Shown here: positions 1 through 8,669 of the stretch, piece by piece
Numbering within the stretch: the first letter of the stretch is position 1
How the letters are laid out: each line of letters begins with the position of its first letter
DNA from: Lichenibacterium dinghuense
GTDB lineage: Bacteria > Pseudomonadota > Alphaproteobacteria > Rhizobiales > Beijerinckiaceae
Length of the DNA stretch: 64,000 nucleotides
Direction: 5' to 3'
Assembly (NCBI RefSeq): GCF_021730615.1
Contig: NZ_JAJLMN010000001.1
Location: 4,103,501 to 4,167,500 of the forward strand
Notes under the pieces: model-generated
The model's database searches: none
What the model was told of the DNA's origin: nothing
What the model saw: only the letters and a program-made list of their open reading frames with translations
Position numbers and translations under genes: made by a program

Positions 1-1085
1 TTCGCGACCATGAGCGCGATCGTCTCGTTTATCGATCGCGTCCTCAGCCTTGAACTAAGTGAAAAAAACTTTTGGACCTCGAACTCATTTAAATTAGGCC
101 TAGCCTCTGGTGAAATAGAAAACAGGAGCCTGAGACTTACTACTGCTTCGCACAACTCTTTAAAATCATCCTCTTTTCGATCGTCTAACGAGCGTACTCG
201 ACGATCGGCGTCGGTAAGCGGTTGTTGTGCGATGAACGTCTCCGATGACTCGAAGGATGACCCCACATAGCTGATTACCCACGAAACCGGGTGCCTGCTT
301 ATCCGCACTAGTGTATTTATGCTTCTCTGCTGCTGAACACTCAGAACCTCACAATCATCGAGACAAAATTTAAAGCCGATGGATCGGAATGTGTCATGAC
401 TAGTTGCGACGAATTCAACAGCCTGGGAGAGCTTACTCGTTACGTGGAGCAGAAACTCTCCAGGTTCACGCGGAGGTAGGGCGGAAGAGATCTGAAACAG
501 TTCGCCACGGCTTGCCGACTCGTTCATGGCACGAACCATGTTTCTGAGCAGCAAGCTAAGCTCTACGAACGTACGCGTCGTCCTCTCTGAGAAATTCCGT
601 ATCGCAGAAAACTCAGAAATGATCCCCTCGACAATCGATAACTCTGCGCCAGGCTTAATCCTAATCTGGCCGTCCATCCTCAGCTCATGGCAGGCAGAGA
701 TAGCCTTTTCGGCACATGCGAGTTCAACGAGCAAGGAAAAAAATCGATGAAACTGCATCTCCGCACTTGCAAAATCCGTAGCCATAGTCGTCCACGGCTC
801 AAACAGGAGCGATGTACTCAAATGGTCCGGGAATCTGATATATACTCCAATATGATCAAAATCGGACATCTTCTTCTGAAGTCAAAGCGACTCGTTTCGA
901 GATAGATCCTCCCAGCAAACGCTCCTCAGCAGCGTGGTTTTTCCACTCCCCCGACTCCCACGAACATAAATAGATTTCTCTTCCGCCAGCTCTTCAGCAG
1001 TTTTCGTGAACCAAATAAGTTGGAAGCCGTCTCGCTGATGCTCCCAACGCGTCGGCCGAAACGGATTGAAAGAGTAGGAGTTCAT
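1..1085 (-). pseudogene. ORC/CDC6-like AAA ATPase split by an in-frame TGA; continues off the left edge
   Basis: The first 67 codons (1085 to 885) hold a clear Walker A motif, GSRGSGKTTLL, then meet a TGA at 884-882. The same frame then stays open without another stop to base 1 (about 290 codons), starting with ATG at 869 if reinitiated. That downstream part carries a Walker B-like run, FKFCLDDCE, at about 374-348, followed by a segment with TDADR and LDDR. Motifs on both sides in one frame show that this is one ATPase gene, not two. The start at 1085 overlaps the stop of the upstream phosphoesterase by 4 bases, so the two are an operon. The pattern resembles the ORC-CDC6 family of bacterial AAA ATPases as I remember it; this was not checked by search. 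Nonsense mutation, sequencing error or recoding are all possible. The C-terminus is outside the window. Confidence 0.72.
882..884 (-). other. In-frame TGA interrupting the ATPase
   Basis: On the minus strand, codon 68 of the ATPase reads TGA, after the residues RNESL. The next codons read LQKKMSDFDHIGVY and the frame remains open to the window edge. A single C-to-T change from CGA (Arg) would create this stop. No obvious SECIS-like hairpin or slippery run was seen around it, but this was judged by eye only. Confidence 0.7.
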
Positions 1086-2347
1086 AGAGTTGCTCCGATG
1101 ATCCAGTGCTCCGGGTCCAGATCTAGGTTTTCAATCTGAATATGCCCGTCTGTCGCTAGGAGCTCAAGCTCTTCGATGAGCTGATTCTTTACGTCGAGGC
1201 TGTAAATGCTCTCGGCTTCACGCAAGGCGTCCAGCCAATAAATTTCTCTGCTCTTCAGCAGTACAGAGTAAAGGTTGGGCAGTGTTTTACTAGAAGACCG
1301 ACGTCGATTTCCAAGTAAAGCAACCCTCATCGTCTCGACCTCTCGGATGACCCCCGAGTTCGAATATCTCCACTTTCGGATCGCACAGCTTATCGGTAAA
1401 CCGTTGGCATTGCTGATAACCTCCACTATGTTGTACCCGTCAGTTATCAAGGGTGCAGAGATCATAACGACCGGTGGCGTACCAGGTCTGTTTAGGATTT
1501 CGACTGGGTCGTCGTGGATATGACCATGCAAATACAGCACAGGACGATCAAGCTCTTGAAGGGTAGAGCGAAGCGCACCGGAATTGACCAGTTCCGTGTA
1601 AGGCGCCAGCCGGGGTTGTCTTTGAGGCAAAAGGTTGTGATGAGCGCTGACGATGAGAAAATCGCTGCCTAGATGGCGCGCGGCTATGGCCTGGAGTACA
1701 TTGGTAGAGAACGCAGGAGTATCGAACTGACGCTCATAATATTCTCTTGTTGCCTTCTCGCTGTTGCCGGAGCTAATAGCTTCGTCGATGGCAGATGCCA
1801 CACCTCCTCTGAATTCCTCGGGAATAAACTCCTGAGCCCCACATCCCCAACTGCTGTTTAAAAGCGCAATGGATGCAGACGATTTTCCACTTTGTAATTT
1901 GATCCAGATCGGATCCTGTATGGGCATGTTGCTCAATCCTACTCTAGCAAGAGCATCACGCAGGGGTAGAAATTTAGCGACCAGAGCCGGATTCTTGGCG
2001 AGATCGCGATTGACATCGTGATTACCTGGCAAGACACCGACAGGTATGCTGTGAAAGACTCCATGTTGCCCAATCTGCAGGCTTTTAGCGATGTACTCGG
2101 CACACGACTGAAATCCGTCCAATGTGCCATAACTGGTAAGATCACCCATCACAAGAACTGCCGTTATCTCATCTTCGACGAGATGCTTGTAAAGACGTTT
2201 GTAAACGGTCTTTATTGGCCGTTCGCTCAATACCGATTTCAAGTCTGACGGGAACCGTCTGTCCTTCTCATCGAGATTACTACCCGTCCGACATGCATCC
2301 GGTAGGTGAATATCGCCGATCTGGAGAATCCTGATCCTATTTAGCAC
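1082..2347 (-). CDS. Calcineurin-like metallophosphoesterase
   Basis: A 421-residue protein with the full metallophosphoesterase signature: GDIH at 11-14 (D12, H14), GDL at 68-70, GNHD at 108-111, a histidine pair in SAHHN near 236, and GHIH at 275-278. These residues normally bind a di-metal centre that hydrolyses phosphodiester or phosphomonoester bonds. The C-terminal 130 residues are not recognised. It has no signal peptide, so it is probably cytoplasmic. Its stop overlaps the start of the ATPase gene by 4 bases, so the two products probably act together. Base composition is visibly more AT-rich than the rest of the window. A nuclease-like role in a defence module is an inference from this pairing and is not shown by the sequence. 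Confidence 0.85.
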   Translation of the reverse strand: MLNRIRILQIGDIHLPDACRTGSNLDEKDRRFPSDLKSVLSERPIKTVYKRLYKHLVEDEITAVLVMGDLTSYGTLDGFQSCAEYIAKSLQIGQHGVFHSIPVGVLPGNHDVNRDLAKNPALVAKFLPLRDALARVGLSNMPIQDPIWIKLQSGKSSASIALLNSSWGCGAQEFIPEEFRGGVASAIDEAISSGNSEKATREYYERQFDTPAFSTNVLQAIAARHLGSDFLIVSAHHNLLPQRQPRLAPYTELVNSGALRSTLQELDRPVLYLHGHIHDDPVEILNRPGTPPVVMISAPLITDGYNIVEVISNANGLPISCAIRKWRYSNSGVIREVETMRVALLGNRRRSSSKTLPNLYSVLLKSREIYWLDALREAESIYSLDVKNQLIEELELLATDGHIQIENLDLDPEHWIIGATL

Positions 2348-2708
2348 TTAAGTATCATCCCCATACCAGATCGTCTTCGTCGAACTCTCTTGGACCTCAT
2401 TAGAACCACCTGATGGTTGGATAATGCATGCGCCTCCTGCCTATGAGGGTGAAGTCGTAGTGCTACCTATGGTCCATACTGAATGCGAAATACCCACCAA
2501 GGCAAGGGCAATCGTGCGATCCGGATCGCTATGGCTGTAGCTGGCTGCGGCAACCATGAATCGACTATGGAAAAAAGTTCCATCTGAAAACGCGAGTAGC
2601 ACAGTTGGTGGCACAGCGCTTTCTGGACGTCCATCTCAGGGCTTCGTATGATCGCCTCTGAAAGAGGTGATCGGAGCGGTTCGGAAATAGCTAAGCCATT
2701 GAAAACAG
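2348..2708. other. Intergenic region between phosphoesterase and tRNA-Leu
   Basis: About 360 bases without a credible gene. Short open frames here overlap the tRNA or lack coding character. It must hold the minus-strand promoter of the phosphoesterase cassette and the plus-strand promoter of the tRNA. Composition is mixed and less GC-rich than the DNA to the right. No integrase fragment or clear attachment repeat was seen. Confidence 0.5.
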
Positions 2709-2793
2709 GCCCCTGTGGCGGAATCGGTAGACGCGCTCGACTCAAAATCGAGTTCCGCAAGGAGTGCTGGTTCGATCCCGGCCAGGGGCACCA
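2709..2793 (+). tRNA. tRNA-Leu (anticodon CAA)
   Basis: The 7-bp acceptor stem GCCCCTG/CAGGGGC pairs perfectly and is followed by A and an encoded CCA. The anticodon arm is CTCGA-CTCAAAA-TCGAG, giving anticodon CAA, which reads UUG. A long variable arm of class II type and a normal T-loop (TTCGATC) are present. It lies at the point where base composition changes from the AT-richer left patch to GC-rich DNA. Confidence 0.95.
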
Positions 2794-2890
2794 ACGCCGA
2801 GAACACCCTCTGTTTTTTGCTGGGCTTCACGGCCGAGGCGCCTCATGCCTCGACCGTTGTCTGACCTGTGCTGGCGGCTGTCGGAACGCG

Positions 2891-4216
2891 TCACGCCCTG
2901 GTCGCATCCCGGCCGGCCGTCGCGAAGACGATCCCAGGGACGGACCGTGTCCGCAGGAAGCGGGCGCGCAGCAGCGCCACGATGGCGGCGCTCCCGATCG
3001 CTGCCGGGACGGCGACCGCAAAGGCCTCGGTTTTGGCGAAGCCGGCGGCGAAGAACCCGCTGCTCAGCGCGAGCAGGAACCCGTAAGCCGTGAGCGTCGT
3101 CGTGGCGAGGGCCATCGACCGGGCGGAGGGCACGTCGCTGGCCGGCTTCGACCCGCGAAGGAATTTTCGGAAGCGGAGGGCCGGCTTCTCGACCAGCCAC
3201 CATGACGCGAAGGCGATGCAGCAGACGACGGGCACGCAGGCGAGGATGCTCCAGAAAACCTGCCGATGGTCCGGAAAGAACTGCGCGAACGTCTGCTGGA
3301 TGGGGAATGCGTAGAGGTAGATGCCGTAGGAATAGTCGCCGGTCGAGAACGGATAGGGCAGGGGGACTCGGCAGCAACCGACGAAGACGATCAGGTAGGC
3401 GAAGCCCGCGAGCGCGACATACACGAGATGCGGATCCCTCACCAGGAGGAGACCGGCGCCGGCACAGAGGCCCGCGAAGTCCCACCGGAAGGGGATCCTG
3501 TCGCGCCAAACGTACAGCAGGTTGCCGAGGGCGAAGGACAGCACGAGGAAGCGCGACAGGACGACGCCGTCCGCACCCGAGGTCGGGGCGCCGCCGATGT
3601 CGGCCGCGACATTCGCCAGGATCAGCGCGCAGGCCGCGACCGTCACGCCGAAGCGGCGCAAGCGAAGCGCGACCTGCAGGCCCAGATACATGTAGCACGT
3701 CAGTTCGGGGGCGATGGTCCAGAGCGAAACGTTGACGAGCCCCGGACGCGGGTTCGTCTCGAACACGCCCGGAAGCGCGACGCTCACCTTGCCGACGAGG
3801 CTGCCGAAGTATTTGAAGAAGAGGGGATCGGTGAAGTACGACGCGAGGGGGCGCGTCGTCAGCAGGCTCCCGAGCACGAAGGCCGAGATCAGGATCTCGG
3901 TCGTCAGGGCCGGCAGGATGCGCAGGGCCCTGAGCCCGAGAAACGTCTTCAGGTCCCGCGTCCGCTCGAAGCTCCCCATGACGAGGAACCCGCTGAGGGC
4001 GAAGAACATCGGCATGAGGGCCGACAGCGGCGCGGAATAGGGGCTCGCCCAGACGGCGAGCTCCGCCTCCAGCCCGTAGGAGGTCATCACGCTGTGCCAG
4101 CACAGGATCGCGAGGGCGAGCGCGACCCGCGCGGCGTCGAACCCGGGGCCGATCCCGCCATGGAGCTGAAGCTGGCGGCCGATGCTGGGCATTCCACCTG
4201 TCTCCGAGGTCTGCAT
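2891..4216 (-). CDS. Acyltransferase 3 family membrane protein (polysaccharide O-acylation)
   Basis: A 441-residue integral membrane protein of the OafA/ExoZ type, which transfers acetyl or other acyl groups onto extracytoplasmic sugars. The N-terminal FDAARVALALAILCWHS carries the conserved histidine (about residue 41), followed by FFALSGFLV and an RALRILPAL arginine motif. About ten hydrophobic segments follow, with WWLVEKPALRF near the usual end of the fold and an extra hydrophobic tail. The frame is open further upstream, but the ATG at 4216 or a second one at 4192 fits the family start better. It is the last gene of the minus-strand exopolysaccharide operon, so it probably decorates that polymer. 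Confidence 0.85.
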   Translation of the reverse strand: MQTSETGGMPSIGRQLQLHGGIGPGFDAARVALALAILCWHSVMTSYGLEAELAVWASPYSAPLSALMPMFFALSGFLVMGSFERTRDLKTFLGLRALRILPALTTEILISAFVLGSLLTTRPLASYFTDPLFFKYFGSLVGKVSVALPGVFETNPRPGLVNVSLWTIAPELTCYMYLGLQVALRLRRFGVTVAACALILANVAADIGGAPTSGADGVVLSRFLVLSFALGNLLYVWRDRIPFRWDFAGLCAGAGLLLVRDPHLVYVALAGFAYLIVFVGCCRVPLPYPFSTGDYSYGIYLYAFPIQQTFAQFFPDHRQVFWSILACVPVVCCIAFASWWLVEKPALRFRKFLRGSKPASDVPSARSMALATTTLTAYGFLLALSSGFFAAGFAKTEAFAVAVPAAIGSAAIVALLRARFLRTRSVPGIVFATAGRDATRA

Positions 4217-4435
4217 CGCCCAGATCTGTAGAACGTCGTCCCCGGAGGACCAGGGACGAGTCACCTCATCATTAATGGGTGATGTCCGGCGCCACGGCGG
4301 CCACGGCGGACGGCCGGCACGGCCCTGTCCGACGACGGCGAGCCGCCGACGAGGCACGCTTCCAGAGCGCGGCTCGGCCGCGACACAGCGGATCGGGGCG
4401 GCTTCGGACCCCGGATGCTGCGCCGGCCCGGCGCC

Positions 4436-5722
4436 TCAGGCCACCCTCGGCCTCCGCCCGTCGATCCTCGCGCGCGGGGACGGGCCTTTCTGCCGCGGCG
4501 GGGGGCGGAACGCCAGGGTGAAGACCGTCATGATCAACATCGGCGGCTCGCGGGACGCCAGGCCGTTGTTGCTGCTGCCGATGAAGAAGCAGAGGGCCAC
4601 CGCCATGACCAGGGCCGCCGACGCGCCCCTCAGCGTCACCCACTGGAGATAGGCCAGCACGAGCGCGAAGATCGCCGACCACAGGGCGCCGAAGATCGCG
4701 ACGAAGACCACGATCACGCTTTCCACCGCGACGAGGTGCAGCTTGGCCGTCGCGTAGTGGGTCACCGCCGGCATCCCCGGACCGAACAGGAAATCGGTCC
4801 AGGAGAGCGTCGAGAACACCTGGTAGATGACGACGCGGGCTTCGGCGTTCTTGTCCGCGAGGCCGCCCTGGAAGCGGTCGAGGGCACCCGCCGCGTAGAG
4901 AACCGCCGCGATGAGCGGCACGGCGAGCGCGGCCGCGAGCACGACGACGACGCGGCGCTGGAAGCGCCGCTGCGGCACGACGTTGGGCCGGATGGCCGCC
5001 ACGGCCAGGAGGAACACGCAGACGCTCCCGCCGAGGAGGGCGGTCCTGGCGCCGGAGGCGGCGAGCGCGAGGTAGAAGGCCGAACACATCATCACCTTCG
5101 TGCGCCGCGTCCAGTCCGTCGCGGCCGTCAGCGGGATGCACACGGCGCACCAGAGACCGAAGGTGAGGGGATGGCTCGACAGGCCGATCGGGCGAAAGGT
5201 CGGCTCCCCCTCGGTGAACGGGAGCAGCCGCGTCTTCGTCGCGAACTCGACGACCCCGACCGCGGCGCTCACGAGGAAGAAGGCGAGCAGCGCCTTGCCG
5301 ATGCCCGCGCGCATCGCCGGCGGGAACAGGAACATGAGCGCGGCGAAGCACGTCATGACGTAGCTGTCGATGAGGAACCCCGCCGAGCCGGCGTTGCCGC
5401 GCAGGCCGGCGAAGACCAGCATCGACAGGCAGCACCCCGACAGCAGCAGGATGGCCCGGACGACCCTGGTCTCCCAGGCGTTGAGTTCCACCCGGAAGGC
5501 GACGAGCGTGAAGGCCGAGACGGCCATGAAGCCGTAGAAGCTCGGATGCACCTTCTCCAGCATCGAGCCGCCGTCGGTGCTGTAGCTCATGAACTGGTTG
5601 AGCAGGAGCTCGCCGACGGCGACGCGCGAGACGAACAGGGCGGCGACGACGACGTAGACCGCCGACAGGACGGGCGAGGCGAGGCGGCGCCGGCCGGTCG
5701 CCGCCGTGGCGAGGGCCGTCAT
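4436..5722 (-). CDS. O-antigen ligase/polymerase-like membrane protein (Wzy-like)
   Basis: A 428-residue protein with about ten to twelve hydrophobic segments and a larger soluble loop around SRGARTALLGG and the following hundred residues, as in O-antigen ligases and Wzy polymerases. The Wzy/WaaL superfamily joins lipid-linked repeat units at the periplasmic face. Its ATG (5722-5720) overlaps the TGA of the GH5 gene by 4 bases, which fixes the start. The position between a GH5 hydrolase and an acyltransferase, in an operon with a flippase, supports a polymerase role over lipid A ligation. Sequence alone does not separate the two. Confidence 0.75.
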   Translation of the reverse strand: MTALATAATGRRRLASPVLSAVYVVVAALFVSRVAVGELLLNQFMSYSTDGGSMLEKVHPSFYGFMAVSAFTLVAFRVELNAWETRVVRAILLLSGCCLSMLVFAGLRGNAGSAGFLIDSYVMTCFAALMFLFPPAMRAGIGKALLAFFLVSAAVGVVEFATKTRLLPFTEGEPTFRPIGLSSHPLTFGLWCAVCIPLTAATDWTRRTKVMMCSAFYLALAASGARTALLGGSVCVFLLAVAAIRPNVVPQRRFQRRVVVVLAAALAVPLIAAVLYAAGALDRFQGGLADKNAEARVVIYQVFSTLSWTDFLFGPGMPAVTHYATAKLHLVAVESVIVVFVAIFGALWSAIFALVLAYLQWVTLRGASAALVMAVALCFFIGSSNNGLASREPPMLIMTVFTLAFRPPPRQKGPSPRARIDGRRPRVA

Positions 5723-7017
5723 CGGGCCGGGCGTCCGGGCGCGCGTAGCCCGAGCGCCGCGAGCGTGGCGGGATCGAGCACGGTCGTGTCCTCGCCCGTC
5801 GTGATGCCCATGAAGGTGCCTCCGACGAGCGCCCACACGGCCCAGCCGAAGCCGTGGGCCTCCGCCTCCGAGCGGACGTCCCGCTGCCAGTTGAGGGCCG
5901 ACGCGGCATCGGCGCCGGCGTGATCCGCGAAGAAGCGCGCGACGCCGAACTCGCCGAGGATGACCCTGTCCGCCGCGATGCCGTGCGACGAGGCCCAGGC
6001 CGCGACGCCGTCGAAGTCGCGGGCGATCCTCGCGCGGTCATAACCGCCCCGCACGAACGCGGCCGCCTTCTGCAAGGCTTCCACGGTCACGTCCCTCCGG
6101 GCGCCGGGCGCGAGGCTCCGGTCCGCCTGCACGTTGGCGAGGACGAGGCTTCGCACGTCCCCCGCCGTCCGCGACGGGTAGGGCAGGCCGCCCAGGTACC
6201 GGCGATAGGCGTCGTCGCCCGGCGCGCCGGAGACGCCCTGGTGCGTGAAGTCCAGGGGCTCGTAGTAGTGGAAGGTGTAGAGGACGTTGGGGTCGTGCAG
6301 CGGGGCGGGATCGAGCAGCACGAGCGCGTCGCGCGCGCTGCTCCGCCCGCCCGAGGCCACGAGGGTCAGTCCGGGGGCTTGGCCCCTCGCCGCGGCGTGC
6401 ATCGCCTCCACCATCGCCTGCCAGCGCGCCGCGCCCGCCGGATCGTAGGCGGTGTCGGGTTCGTTCATGAACTCCAGGGCGAGGCGCGGATCGCGCTCCG
6501 CGCCGAGGAGGTGCGCCGTCCGCCGGATCGTCTCCAGGTAGGAGCGGAACGCCGCGCCGTCGAGCGCGGCGACGTCGGCCCGCTTGTCGTTGGCCGCGAC
6601 CAGGTCGTTCGGCGCGAAGTCGACGATCACCGCCAGGCCGCAGCCGCGGATCTGGCGCACGACCCTCAGCAGCGTCGCGTCGAGCCCGTCCCGCGCCGCG
6701 CCCGTGAACTGCTGGAACGGGCCCGGATCGACCGCCAGCCTGATGAAGTCGAAGCCTGCGGCCTTGGCGTCCCGGACGAGGCCGAGGGGCACGTCGAGCC
6801 CCGCTCCCGCGAAGGGCTCCGCCGCGTAGCGGCCCGGCTGCCCGTCGCGCAACAGGGCCCAGCCCAGGCGGGATTGGATCGAGGCGCCTCGCCTGAACAA
6901 AACGGGCCCCGCCGCGCCGTCGTCCGCGCCGGCCGGGCGGGGGGTGGACAGCAGGCCGGCCATCAGGACCGCCCCGAGGCACGCCCGGACCCGTCGCCAT
7001 CTCGTCAGATCACACAT
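5719..7017 (-). CDS. Glycoside hydrolase family 5 (cellulase-like), secreted
   Basis: A 432-residue protein with an N-terminal signal peptide ending near PAGA (about residue 31). The clan GH-A features are visible: LEFMNEPD with the acid/base glutamate at E186, TFHYYEP near 249-255, and ILGEFG with the nucleophile glutamate at E356. GH5 enzymes are retaining beta-glycanases. Within an exopolysaccharide operon, such an enzyme usually trims or controls the length of the polymer in the periplasm or outside. The start overlaps the end of the flippase gene by 8 bases, and its stop overlaps the next gene by 4. The exact substrate cannot be told. Confidence 0.85.
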   Translation of the reverse strand: MCDLTRWRRVRACLGAVLMAGLLSTPRPAGADDGAAGPVLFRRGASIQSRLGWALLRDGQPGRYAAEPFAGAGLDVPLGLVRDAKAAGFDFIRLAVDPGPFQQFTGAARDGLDATLLRVVRQIRGCGLAVIVDFAPNDLVAANDKRADVAALDGAAFRSYLETIRRTAHLLGAERDPRLALEFMNEPDTAYDPAGAARWQAMVEAMHAAARGQAPGLTLVASGGRSSARDALVLLDPAPLHDPNVLYTFHYYEPLDFTHQGVSGAPGDDAYRRYLGGLPYPSRTAGDVRSLVLANVQADRSLAPGARRDVTVEALQKAAAFVRGGYDRARIARDFDGVAAWASSHGIAADRVILGEFGVARFFADHAGADAASALNWQRDVRSEAEAHGFGWAVWALVGGTFMGITTGEDTTVLDPATLAALGLRAPGRPAR

Positions 7018-8605
7018 GTCGAGAGCCCAATCCGCGGGTCGGCGCCCTGGAGGGGAGCGCCCGGACCGCCGGTCTGGCCGAGCTGACCACGGATCCGTTG
7101 AGATCCGGTGAGGCCGGGCCGCGGGGCTCCTCGCGGCGAGGCCCGGGCGGCTCGCCGTCCGGGCGTCCGCGGCCCGTCCGGGCGCTCGCGGCCGCGCGTC
7201 GCGCGGCCCAGAGGGGGATGATCCTGTCGCCGAACAGCAGGAGCAGCGCCGCCGCGTAGGCGAGGGCGCCCGTCCCCACCTGCAGGCCCAGCCCGAGCGG
7301 CGTCGCGGGGAAGGCCCAGGCCCGCACGGCGAACACCATGGCGGCGTTGGCCACGGCGATGCGGGCGAGGGCGCCCGCCGCCAGCGGCAGCCGGTGGCGG
7401 ACCCTCGCGACCGCGAGGCTCGCGGCGAGGGTGACGAGGCTCGCGGACAGGCACCCGAGGCAGGCCCCCCTCAGGCCGCCCATCTGCAGCCCCACGATGC
7501 AGAGCGCGACGGTGGCGCAGGCCTCGAAGACGTGGAGGCCGAGCACGAAGTTCGTCCTCTCGATGAGGAGATAGACCTGGTCGACGAAGTGCAGGCGGAG
7601 ATTGCGGAGCGCGGCGACGCAGGCCGCGACCGGCAGCACCACCAGCGTCACGTCCCTGAAATCGGCGCCCACGAGCACGCCGGTGAGGGAATCCACCACC
7701 GCCATGGTGCCGAGGGTCGCGGGCGCGAGCAGGCCCACGAGCAGCGTCCCGTTGAGGCTGAGCTGGTCGAGGCCGGCGCGCAGGCCCCGCTCCTCGACCG
7801 ACCGCACCGCGAGCGGGAAGGCGGCGGCGCTCAGCAGCATGGCGAGCACGGCGATGAGTCGCTGCCCGAGGTTCCAGCCGACCGACAGGAGGCCGAGCGC
7901 CGTCGCGCCGTCCTGGTGCTCCACGATGAAACGGATGCCGATCTGCGACACCCAGCTGAACCCACCCGCCAGGAGCAGCGGACCGCCGTAGGCGAGGGCC
8001 GAGCGCAGGTGGCCGCGGTCGAACCGCACCCACGGGCGCACCAGCAGCCGCAGCCGGACCACCAGGGGCGGCAGGAGGGCGAGCTGCACGGCGGCGAAGC
8101 CGCTCATCACGGCCGTCGAGGGCGGCAGGACCTTCGTCAGCGCCAGCCCGAGCGCGAGGCCCAGGATCGGACCGACGGTCTGGGCCGCCGTGTAGGCCGC
8201 GATGTCGCCGACGGCCCGCCCGCGCTCGGCCACGTGGTTCAGCGTGGTCCGGCTCGCGAAATAGGCCACGGTCGCGGCCACGAGGCCGAGGTCGGACGTG
8301 CGGCCGATCCAGAACAGGGCGGCGAGGGCCACGGGACCCTGCGCCAGCGCGGCCGCGAGCAGCACGGCGTTCTCGCAGGGCTGGTAGGCGGCGGTGTCCC
8401 GCATGGAGGGGAGGTAGCGGACCGTGTAGGTGGTCCACCAGGACACGCCCAGGAGGACGCCGAGTTCCTGCGTGGCGATCAGGAACAGGATCTCGCCGTA
8501 GGTGTCCGGCTGCAGCATGTGCGTCCAGACGACGAAGCTCAGGAACTGCGCCAGGGGCCCGAGGAACTGCGCGGGGGCGTAGCGCAGCGTCTGCCGGATC
8601 AGCAT
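7010..8605 (-). CDS. Polysaccharide flippase (Wzx/MATE-like, MOP superfamily)
   Basis: A 531-residue membrane protein with about twelve hydrophobic segments, starting MLIRQTLRYAPAQF and continuing WTHMLQPDTYGEILF, the typical beginning of lipopolysaccharide or O-antigen flippases. These move undecaprenyl-linked repeat units across the inner membrane. A polar, Arg/Pro-rich tail of about 60 residues follows the last membrane segment. It lies directly upstream of the GH5 and polymerase-like genes, so a Wzx/Wzy assembly route is likely. Confidence 0.85.
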   Translation of the reverse strand: MLIRQTLRYAPAQFLGPLAQFLSFVVWTHMLQPDTYGEILFLIATQELGVLLGVSWWTTYTVRYLPSMRDTAAYQPCENAVLLAAALAQGPVALAALFWIGRTSDLGLVAATVAYFASRTTLNHVAERGRAVGDIAAYTAAQTVGPILGLALGLALTKVLPPSTAVMSGFAAVQLALLPPLVVRLRLLVRPWVRFDRGHLRSALAYGGPLLLAGGFSWVSQIGIRFIVEHQDGATALGLLSVGWNLGQRLIAVLAMLLSAAAFPLAVRSVEERGLRAGLDQLSLNGTLLVGLLAPATLGTMAVVDSLTGVLVGADFRDVTLVVLPVAACVAALRNLRLHFVDQVYLLIERTNFVLGLHVFEACATVALCIVGLQMGGLRGACLGCLSASLVTLAASLAVARVRHRLPLAAGALARIAVANAAMVFAVRAWAFPATPLGLGLQVGTGALAYAAALLLLFGDRIIPLWAARRAAASARTGRGRPDGEPPGPRREEPRGPASPDLNGSVVSSARPAVRALPSRAPTRGLGSRHV

Positions 8606-8669
8606 GGGGGACGGTCCTCGCTTCGTGCCGCGGGCGGCGCCTCGCCGGTGGCGGTCGACCGGTGCCGCG

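Noticed and set aside
10-905. Small plus-strand frames at the left edge
   Set aside because: Antisense to the interrupted ATPase, whose Walker motifs make the minus strand the coding one.
2467-2760. 97-codon minus-strand frame upstream of the tRNA
   Set aside because: Overlaps the tRNA gene and has no recognisable family.
2742-4103. Minus-strand frame overlapping the tRNA and the acyltransferase
   Set aside because: Wrong frame relative to the acyltransferase and crosses the tRNA; low-complexity Arg/Pro/Leu content.
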